Of a stretch of 27,274 bases of DNA, positions 21,894 through 27,274 are shown one piece after another (positions within the stretch are counted from its first letter, which is position 1; each line of letters begins with the position of its first letter). The notes beneath the pieces are model-generated. The model saw only the letters and a list, made by a program, of their open reading frames with translations. It ran no database searches and was not told where the DNA came from. The DNA comes from DASQUP01 sp035641235 (GTDB lineage: Bacteria > Actinomycetota > CADDZG01 > WHSQ01): contig DASQUP010000135.1 of assembly GCA_035641235.1 (NCBI GenBank), positions 1 through 27,274 on the forward strand. Reading direction: 5' to 3'. The translations under genes and the position numbers were made by a program.

Positions 21894-22724
21894 GTGAAAG
21901 CGCTATGGAAGGGGGCCGTTACCTTCGGCCTGGTAAACATTCCCGTCAGACTCTACTCCGCGGTTCAGGAGAAGGGCCTGAAATTCCACATGCTGCACTC
22001 CGAGGACGGCGGCCGGATCCGCTACCAGCGTGTCTGCGCAATCTGCGGTCAGGAAGTGACCTGGGACGAAATCGTCAAGGGCTACGAGTACTCGAAGGAT
22101 CACTACGTTCAGTTCTCACCTGAGGAGCTCCAGGCCCTGGACGTGGATTCAATCAAAGCCATAGACATCGTCAATTTCGTGCCCCTGGAGGACATCGATC
22201 CGATCTACTACAACAAGACCTATTTCGTGGTCCCCGAGCCGTCGGGGCTGAAGGCCTACCGGCTGCTCCAGGAGGCCCTCGAGGCGGAAGGTCAGGTGGG
22301 GATCGCTAAGGTAGCTCTGCGCGACAAGGAGCACCTCGCGACCATCCGTCTCAAAGACGACGTCTTTGTGCTCGAAACGATGCACTGGCCCGATGAAATC
22401 CGGACGCCCGCGTTCGAAGACCTCGACCGCGACGTCGACGTGCGCGACTCGGAAGTGAAGATGGCACGCCAGCTGATCCAGCAACTCTCGAGCGACTTCC
22501 AGCCGGGTGAGTTCCGCGATGAATACCGCGAACACCTCCAGGCCCTCGTCGAGCAGAAGGTCGAGGGACAGGAGATCACGGTTACCGCCGAACCTGAAGA
22601 GGAACCCACCAAGGTGGTCGATCTAATGGATGCACTCAAGGCATCCGTCGCCGAGGCCAAGAAAAAATCGCCGGCGAAGTCCACCAAGAAGAAGACGGCG
22701 GCGCGCCGGGCCTCCGCCTCCTAG
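21894..22724 (+). CDS. ku: Ku protein (non-homologous end joining)
   Basis: 276 residues, normal for bacterial Ku. It opens with the family pattern KALWKGAVTFGLVNIPVRLY, followed by the beta-barrel bridge region (about 1-190) that forms a homodimeric ring on DNA ends. A CAICG segment at about residue 48 is typical of many bacterial Ku proteins. The C-terminus (about 250-276) is Lys/Ala-rich, like the tails that bind DNA in mycobacterial Ku. Ku recruits LigD for double-strand break repair; no ligD lies in this window. The gene is 7 bp from the RsbW-like gene and thus probably heads an operon with the sigma factor. The GTG start is supported by TAGAAT 6 nt upstream. Confidence 0.95.
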   Translation: MKALWKGAVTFGLVNIPVRLYSAVQEKGLKFHMLHSEDGGRIRYQRVCAICGQEVTWDEIVKGYEYSKDHYVQFSPEELQALDVDSIKAIDIVNFVPLEDIDPIYYNKTYFVVPEPSGLKAYRLLQEALEAEGQVGIAKVALRDKEHLATIRLKDDVFVLETMHWPDEIRTPAFEDLDRDVDVRDSEVKMARQLIQQLSSDFQPGEFRDEYREHLQALVEQKVEGQEITVTAEPEEEPTKVVDLMDALKASVAEAKKKSPAKSTKKKTAARRASAS

Positions 22725-22731
22725 GCAGAAC

Positions 22732-23103
22732 ATGGATACCGTCACCGTCCGCATCCCCGCCGCGCCTAAGTATCTGCAAGTGGTCAGGCTAGTGGCCGCG
22801 GGCCTGGCCTCCCGGCTCCGGTTCACCATCGACGACATCGAGGACCTGAAGATCGCGGTCGATGAGCTGGCCGCCTATCTGACCGGGGCCCAGTGTCGCG
22901 ATGGGATGCTCGAGATCACCTTCTCGGTGGAAGACGACCGCATAGAGATCGAGGGCACGGGCAAGTTCGATGGCGACGTGAAAATCAGGACCGAGCTCAC
23001 CGATTTCTCCCGCCAGATACTGATGACGGTGGCGGACAAGGCCTGGCTTCAGCAAGACGACGGGATCCCGAGGTTTGGCCTCACGAAGACCAGGCAGTCG
23101 TGA
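22732..23103 (+). CDS. RsbW-like anti-sigma / HATPase-fold protein
   Basis: 123 residues with the HATPase_c_2 fold of the RsbW/SpoIIAB group, placed directly before its likely sigma partner. The helix containing the N-box is present (KIAVDELAAYL, 40-50), but where the family has E-x-x-x-N the Asn is Tyr49, and the usual D-x-G-x-G loop is not seen. ATP binding and kinase activity towards an anti-anti-sigma factor may therefore be weak or lost. It probably holds the sigma factor inactive. No RsbV-type antagonist gene is nearby. The sigma gene's GTG overlaps its TGA. The ATG at 22732 is 7 bp after the Ku stop. Confidence 0.82.
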   Translation: MDTVTVRIPAAPKYLQVVRLVAAGLASRLRFTIDDIEDLKIAVDELAAYLTGAQCRDGMLEITFSVEDDRIEIEGTGKFDGDVKIRTELTDFSRQILMTVADKAWLQQDDGIPRFGLTKTRQS

Positions 23104-23867
23104 GCGAGCGAGGAACCTTAACCAAGGACGAGGTGCGCAGACTGTTCGGCGCCTACAAGAACGCCGAAAACGAGGACGAGAGGGCCGTTGTACGCGAGAA
23201 ACTCGTCGACCAGTACATCGGACTGGTCGAGTTCCTGGCTCGTCGCTTCCGCAACCGGGGGGAACCGCTCGAGGACCTGGTCCAGGTGGGGACGATCGGC
23301 CTCCTGAAGGCGATCGACCGCTTCGAACTGGAGCGCGAAGTCGAGTTCTCCACGTATGCGACCCCGACGATCGTCGGTGAGCTGAAGCGCCACTTCAGGG
23401 ACAAGGGGTGGGCAGTCCGCGTCCCGCGGCGGCTGCAGGAGCTCCATCTCGAACTAACAAAGATCATCAGCAATCTCGGCCAGGAGCTGGGCCGGTCCCC
23501 GACCGTCCCCGAGATCGCCGAGCACGCGGGGATCAGTGAGGAAACCGTGCTGGAGGGCATGGAGATCGCCCACGCCTACAGCTTCACCTCACTCGATGCG
23601 CCGATCGACACCGACGATGCCGAATCGAGCTCCTTTGCCGACCAGATGGGGGGCGAGGACGAGCAGCTGGAGAACCTCGAGTACCGGGCGTCCCTGGCTC
23701 CCGAGATGGCCAAACTTCCGGAGCGCGAGCGAAAGATCCTTTTCCTCCGGTTCTACCGGGGCATGACCCAATCCGAGATCGCCGACCGGCTGGGCATCTC
23801 CCAAATGCACGTCTCGCGCCTGCTGAACCGCACGCTGATGCGCCTGCGCGAAGCTCTCGGCGAATAG
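23100..23867 (+). CDS. SigB/SigF-family RNA polymerase sigma factor
   Basis: 255 residues. Region 2 (about 38-105) has DLVQVGTIGLLKAIDRFE, the core-binding part, and FSTYATPTIVGELKRHFRD, the -10 recognition part. Region 3 spans about 115-180. Region 4 (about 205-250) has the helix-turn-helix MTQSEIADRLGISQMHVSRLL. There is no region 1.1, so it is an alternative group 3 sigma factor of the stress/sporulation type. The GTG at 23100 overlaps the RsbW-like stop by GTGA, implying 1:1 translation with its regulator. Co-transcription with Ku suggests a stress or stationary-phase regulon. Confidence 0.93.
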   Translation: MSERGTLTKDEVRRLFGAYKNAENEDERAVVREKLVDQYIGLVEFLARRFRNRGEPLEDLVQVGTIGLLKAIDRFELEREVEFSTYATPTIVGELKRHFRDKGWAVRVPRRLQELHLELTKIISNLGQELGRSPTVPEIAEHAGISEETVLEGMEIAHAYSFTSLDAPIDTDDAESSSFADQMGGEDEQLENLEYRASLAPEMAKLPERERKILFLRFYRGMTQSEIADRLGISQMHVSRLLNRTLMRLREALGE

Positions 23868-23912
23868 CCGACAGGATTCAAGTGGCGCCTCGGGGGCGTC
23901 GACGCGATCTGG

Positions 23913-25970
23913 GTGAAAACGTTTCGCATCGCCATGGTCGCGCTCGGTTTGGTGGGGTCGGCGTGCGGCTTCAAGCCGATCGACCTCGACGCCGCGGAGC
24001 CGCTCGCTCAGCGCTCGCGGATCCACGCCGCCGACGGCACGTTGCTCGCCCGGATCTATCAGGAGAACCGCGCACTCGTACGTTTCGGCGCGATCCCCCA
24101 GGTCCTCATCGATGCGGTCCTAGCAGCCGAAGACGATCGGTTCTTCGAGCACGGGGGCTACGACCTCCGCTCCATCTTGCGTGCGGCAATCGTCAATGCC
24201 CGTGAGGGCGAATACGTTCAGGGCGGGAGCACGATCACTCAGCAGTACGTGAAGAACACCTTCTTCACCGACCCGCCCAAGACACTCGAGCGGAAGGCCC
24301 GCGAGCTGCGCCTCGCGATCGAACTGGAGCGGCTGTACACAAAAGAGCAGATCCTGGAGCGGTACCTCAACACCGTCTACTTCGGCGGCGGTGCCTACGG
24401 CGTCAAGGCCGCCGCACAGACGTTTTTCGGCCACGGACTCGAGTCGCTCTCGTTGCGCGAAGCTGCGCTGTTGGCGGGTGTGATTCGGTCCCCGTCCGCC
24501 TACGACCCGCGCGATAACCCCGAACGTGCCCTCGCCCGTCGAAACCTCGTCCTGTCTCGAATGGTGGAAACGGGTGCGATTCCAGAACGACGAGCTCGAA
24601 AGGTAGGTCGAAAGGGCCTTGGCGTTCCCAAGGATCCGCCGCGCGCGACGACGCGCCAGCCCTACTTCGTGGAGGCGGCGCGCCGTGAGTTGCTCGGCGA
24701 TCGCCGGCTCGGCAGAACGGGCGACGACCGGGCCCACACTCTCTACAAGGGAGGCGTCACCGTCACGACCACACTCGAGCCCGATCTTCAACGGGCGGCC
24801 GAAGACGCAGTCAGAGGCGTGCTCAACCAGCCGGGCGATCCCGAAGCAGCTCTCGTTGCGATACGCCCAAAGTCCGGGGAGATCGTCGCGATGGTTGGAG
24901 GGCGGAGCTGGAAGGCGTCGCAGGTGAACCTGGCGCTGGGAACGCGTGGGGGAGGTTCCGGCCGTCAACCCGGATCGTCGTTCAAACCACTCGCCCTAGC
25001 GGCTGCGCTCGAATCGGGGTTTCATCTCGACGACAAGTTCGAGTCGAGTCCAGCGACGTTCACTCTCACGGGAGGTGAGACGTGGACGGTGCGCAACGCC
25101 GAGGGCGGCGGTTACGGTGACCTTCCGCTCGGAGAGGCTCTGGTCCGCTCCGTGAATGGTGTCTACGCACGCCTGGCAATGCAGCTGGGCGGCGGAGCGA
25201 TTGCGTCGCAGGCAAAGCAAATGGGTGTGCGCTCCAAGCTGTCCACTTACCCCTCCATAGTTCTCGGGTCCATGGAGGTAAGCGTCCTCGACATGGCCGC
25301 CGCCTACGCCACGTTGGCGAACGATGGAACTGCGGTGCGGCCCACAACAATCAAGTCGATTCGATTCCCGGACGGCAGGTTGCTGGAATCCGAACCTAGA
25401 GTTACGCAGGACGTCGTTTCGCCCGGCAACGCGTATCTCGTCACCAAGGTGATGCAAGACGTCGTGAAGCGGGGCACGGGCCAAGCCGCGAACATCGGCA
25501 GACCGGCCGCCGGAAAGACCGGGACGACAAACGACTACGGAGATGCGTGGTTCGTCGGTTTCACACCCGATCTCGTTGCCGCCGTGTGGGTGGGTTACCC
25601 CAAGGGCCGAATCCCGATGACGAACGTTCACGGAGGCCGCGTGTACGGAGGGACTCTGCCGGCGCAGATCTGGCGTGCGTTCATGCTGGAGGCCCACGAG
25701 GGAGTCCCGGTGCGCGAGTTCGAAATTCCCGAACGCGATCTGGTGACGGTCGAGATCGATCGCAAGTCAGGCCTGCTCGCCGCACCTTGGTGCCCGGGCA
25801 AGTTCAAGCGAATGCTCCGGCAACTTGCGCCGACCGAGCACTGTCCGGAGCCGCCTCCGGAGCCCACCCCGTCGCCCACGCCGACGCTAGAGCCGACTCC
25901 GACGCCCTCGCCGAAAGCCAGCCCGGCGCCGTCACCGTCGCCGGAGGGTTCACCTACGCCGGAAGATTAG
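23913..25970 (+). CDS. Class A penicillin-binding protein (PBP1A-like)
   Basis: 685 residues. The glycosyltransferase 51 domain (about 55-225) has catalytic Glu73 (AAEDDRFFEH), GGSTITQQYVKN (104-115) and YLNTVYFGGGAYG. The transpeptidase domain (about 290-610) has SSFK with Ser355, SVN (413-415) and KTGT (535-538). All active-site motifs are intact. It polymerises and cross-links peptidoglycan outside the membrane. The N-terminus is short: after KTFR a 12-residue hydrophobic run ends in VGSAC (Cys19), which fits a lipoprotein lipobox rather than a normal membrane helix. The last 35 residues are a Pro/Ser/Thr/Glu tail. It starts 45 bp after the sigma gene, so it may be in the same operon. Confidence 0.93.
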   Translation: MKTFRIAMVALGLVGSACGFKPIDLDAAEPLAQRSRIHAADGTLLARIYQENRALVRFGAIPQVLIDAVLAAEDDRFFEHGGYDLRSILRAAIVNAREGEYVQGGSTITQQYVKNTFFTDPPKTLERKARELRLAIELERLYTKEQILERYLNTVYFGGGAYGVKAAAQTFFGHGLESLSLREAALLAGVIRSPSAYDPRDNPERALARRNLVLSRMVETGAIPERRARKVGRKGLGVPKDPPRATTRQPYFVEAARRELLGDRRLGRTGDDRAHTLYKGGVTVTTTLEPDLQRAAEDAVRGVLNQPGDPEAALVAIRPKSGEIVAMVGGRSWKASQVNLALGTRGGGSGRQPGSSFKPLALAAALESGFHLDDKFESSPATFTLTGGETWTVRNAEGGGYGDLPLGEALVRSVNGVYARLAMQLGGGAIASQAKQMGVRSKLSTYPSIVLGSMEVSVLDMAAAYATLANDGTAVRPTTIKSIRFPDGRLLESEPRVTQDVVSPGNAYLVTKVMQDVVKRGTGQAANIGRPAAGKTGTTNDYGDAWFVGFTPDLVAAVWVGYPKGRIPMTNVHGGRVYGGTLPAQIWRAFMLEAHEGVPVREFEIPERDLVTVEIDRKSGLLAAPWCPGKFKRMLRQLAPTEHCPEPPPEPTPSPTPTLEPTPTPSPKASPAPSPSPEGSPTPED

Positions 25971-25979
25971 GTGGGCGGA

Positions 25980-25991
25980 TTCTGAATTGAC
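25980..25991 (+). repeat. Subterminal inverted repeat, right-end copy, of the IS110-type element
   Basis: The minus-strand reading GTCAATTCAGAA matches 27154-27165 (GTCAATTCAAAA) at 11 of 12 positions in inverted orientation. It lies between the PBP stop and the transposase stop. Confidence 0.35.
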
Positions 25992-25998
25992 CTCCTAT
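25991..25998 (+). repeat. CCTCCTAT direct repeat, right-end copy
   Basis: The same 8 bp recur in the same orientation at 27107-27114, on the other side of the transposase gene. It may mark the element's end or core; an 8-bp match could also be chance. Confidence 0.25.
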
Positions 25999-26002
25999 GT
26001 TG

Positions 26003-27034
26003 TCAAGCGGCCTTTGGGATGTCCCGGCAGTCGTCCATGAGGCACCGGTAGACGACGTTTGAGAGGTGGCGCTTGAGGGCGCGGATCGCCTCGCGTTTGC
26101 TCTTGCCCTCCGCCCGGCGGCGACGGATGTAGGCCTTGGTTTCCTCATCGGTGCGCATGAGAGTTATCGCCATGATGTGCAGTGCGCGGTTGAGCCGGCG
26201 GTTGCCACCGCGGTTGAGACGGTGTCGCACGATGTCGCCCGAAGACGCCCGCAACGGGGCGGAGCCGTTGAGCATCGCGAATGCGGCCTGGGAGCGCAGA
26301 CGGCGGGGATCGTTGACCTCACCGAGGAACATAGAGGCTGTGATCGCCCCGATGCCCCTTTGTGCAGTCAGCGACGTCTCGGTCGTGGCGACGGCGCGCT
26401 TGATGCGCTTTTCTGACGCCGCGATGCGAACGTCGAATGCCTCGAGCTCGGTGAGACCGTCGGCGATCAGTTCGGCGGCGACGGAGTCGGACGTGGAGGC
26501 AATTTCTCGGGCGGCGCGGATGCCCTTTTTTGTCGACAGTTTTTTGACCTTGGCGTCGTAGCCCGGGAAGGTGCGCACGAGCAGCGCATGGGTCTGGTTG
26601 GCGACCCGCTGCCGGGCGCGATTGAGCTGGTCACGGTGGTCGCCGAGGAGCTTGAGGTCGGCGGTGGGGCCGTCGTTGAGGGGTTCGCACAGGCCCTGTC
26701 CCCGCAGCGTGCTGCGAGCGATGGCGCGAGCATCGGCGGGATCGGACTTGCCTTGCGAAGGCGCTCTCTTGCGCTCTCTTGCGGTCAGGAATGCGGGCAC
26801 CTCTTTGACCGTGACTCCGGCCGCAACCAGGACCCGGGTCAGACCTGCTCCGAAGTTCGCCGACCCCTCGATCCCGACGAGATCGACGTCGTGGCCGGAC
26901 AGCCACTCGAGGATCCTTGTGTGCCCCGTGGGGTTGTTGGGGAACTGACGCACTCCGACGTCGCGCCCGATCTCATCGACCATTGCAACCGCGAAGCTCT
27001 TCTTGTGCGAATCGACACCCGCCACCACACCCAA
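26003..27034 (-). CDS. IS110-family transposase (DEDD recombinase)
   Basis: 343 residues from the preferred TTG. The N-terminal RuvC-like domain has the DEDD set: Asp8 (GVDSHKKS), Glu56 (GIEGSANFG), Asp98 and Asp101 (KSDPADARAIAR). The C-terminal Tnp20 domain has RGIGAITASMFLGE and SAPLRASSGDIVRHR, which includes the expected catalytic Ser, then NRGGNRRLNRALH. Both halves look intact, so the enzyme should be active. Family members are guided by a bridge RNA from the element's non-coding end. TTG 27034 has AAGGGAGG 6 nt upstream; the longer frame from 27106 lacks a site. A 10-bp tandem repeat (26761-26780) lies in the segment before KSDPAD and keeps the frame. Confidence 0.93.
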   Translation of the reverse strand: MGVVAGVDSHKKSFAVAMVDEIGRDVGVRQFPNNPTGHTRILEWLSGHDVDLVGIEGSANFGAGLTRVLVAAGVTVKEVPAFLTARERKRAPSQGKSDPADARAIARSTLRGQGLCEPLNDGPTADLKLLGDHRDQLNRARQRVANQTHALLVRTFPGYDAKVKKLSTKKGIRAAREIASTSDSVAAELIADGLTELEAFDVRIAASEKRIKRAVATTETSLTAQRGIGAITASMFLGEVNDPRRLRSQAAFAMLNGSAPLRASSGDIVRHRLNRGGNRRLNRALHIMAITLMRTDEETKAYIRRRRAEGKSKREAIRALKRHLSNVVYRCLMDDCRDIPKAA

Positions 27035-27106
27035 TGCTGGCCTCCCTTCGTCGACCGGCCTACGATGTGGACTGGCGGAGGACAACCAGGCGTTGGGTGG
27101 CGACAC

Positions 27107-27114
27107 CCTCCTAT
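27107..27114 (+). repeat. CCTCCTAT direct repeat, upstream copy
   Basis: Matches 25991-25998 in the same orientation. See that entry. Confidence 0.25.
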
Positions 27115-27153
27115 CAAGTCACTTCCGCCGGTCCGGTTCCGGCCGGGGAGACA

Positions 27154-27165
27154 GTCAATTCAAAA
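27154..27165 (+). repeat. Subterminal inverted repeat, upstream copy, of the IS110-type element
   Basis: GTCAATTCAAAA, inverted partner of 25980-25991 (11 of 12 matches). Subterminal inverted repeats of this length are known from the IS1111 branch of the family. Confidence 0.35.
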
Positions 27166-27274
27166 GTCAGGTCGCGCAGCGGCCGGACTGGCAATTAAGG
27201 AGTCATCCCCGGTCGGTTACCGGACAGCCTCGCAAACAGCTCGGCTCCACCCCCGGATTCTTACGCCTGGCAAT

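Larger units (their letters stand above)
27035..27274 (-). ncRNA. Candidate bridge-RNA region of the IS110-type element
   Basis: 240 bp upstream of the transposase with no convincing gene. It holds hairpins GCCGG-7 nt-CCGGC (27127-27143) and CCGGT-5 nt-ACCGG (27209-27223) and a repeated CTGGCAAT (27188-27195 and 27267-27274). IS110 group elements encode their guide RNA in this upstream part. The boundary is not seen and may lie outside the window, so this is a region call only. Confidence 0.3.

Noticed and set aside
26761..26780. 10-bp tandem repeat in the transposase gene as a frameshift
   Set aside because: The frame stays open and the DEDD motifs on both sides are in the same frame; the repeat encodes an ordinary Arg-rich stretch.
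27188..27274. CTGGCAAT pair as target-site duplication of an insertion
   Set aside because: The two 8-bp copies both lie upstream of the transposase and the second touches the window edge, so they cannot be shown to flank an element.

Overview
This 27.3 kb window is GC-rich, densely coded bacterial chromosome, most likely from a deep-branching actinobacterium. The signs are a BldD-type regulator with a complete cyclic-di-GMP binding signature, a Ku gene next to a SigB/SigF-type sigma factor and its RsbW-like partner, a DUF3105 protein, an MshB/Mca-like PIG-L deacetylase, and many GTG/TTG starts. Several genes also have a TANNNT-like -10 hexamer only 6-8 nt before the start codon, the layout of leaderless transcripts that are common in Actinobacteria and Deinococcota. 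No rRNA, tRNA or CRISPR array was recognised. Species cannot be named from this sequence alone.

Layout. 1-1460: the end of an unknown gene, a small coiled-coil gene and a tyrosine recombinase (mobile-type region). 1463-3512 (minus): a sulfane-sulfur operon made of a single-domain rhodanese, a CstB-like persulfide dioxygenase/pseudo-rhodanese/rhodanese fusion, and a receiver-like protein. 3585-5207 (plus): a stand-alone E2 acyltransferase catalytic domain and a PIG-L deacetylase. 5324-8200 (minus): a response regulator with an HD-GYP output domain and an AidB-like acyl-CoA dehydrogenase. 8225-9921 (plus): a two-gene ABC-2 exporter, followed by an orphan coding-like stretch without a start codon (9922-10173). 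10217-14332 (plus): a tightly coupled four-gene operon of two alpha/beta hydrolases, an ATP-grasp enzyme and a threonine aldolase-like PLP enzyme. This is the best candidate here for an undescribed pathway.

14399-15412 (minus) is GlpX fructose-1,6-bisphosphatase. 15646-20716 is an envelope block: a secreted SLH-like/NlpC-P60 hydrolase (plus), converging on a deacetylase-like/PG-binding/L,D-transpeptidase fusion, a GAF-GAF histidine kinase and a DUF3105 membrane protein (minus). A small membrane protein (20850) and a BldD homologue (21200-21682, minus) follow. 21894-25970 (plus) holds Ku, RsbW-like, the sigma factor and a class A penicillin-binding protein. The right edge is an IS110-family element (transposase 26003-27034, minus) lying 32 bp past the PBP stop; its upstream non-coding part runs to the window end and may hold a bridge RNA.

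How the parts may work together: the HD-GYP protein (predicted c-di-GMP hydrolase) and the BldD homologue (predicted c-di-GMP sensor) could be two ends of one signalling circuit. Ku and the stress-type sigma factor appear co-transcribed, which would tie end-joining repair to a stress regulon. The NlpC/P60 enzyme, L,D-transpeptidase fusion, PBP and sensor kinase all act on, or may sense, the cell wall. Domain calls were made by reading motifs by eye; no database search was run.
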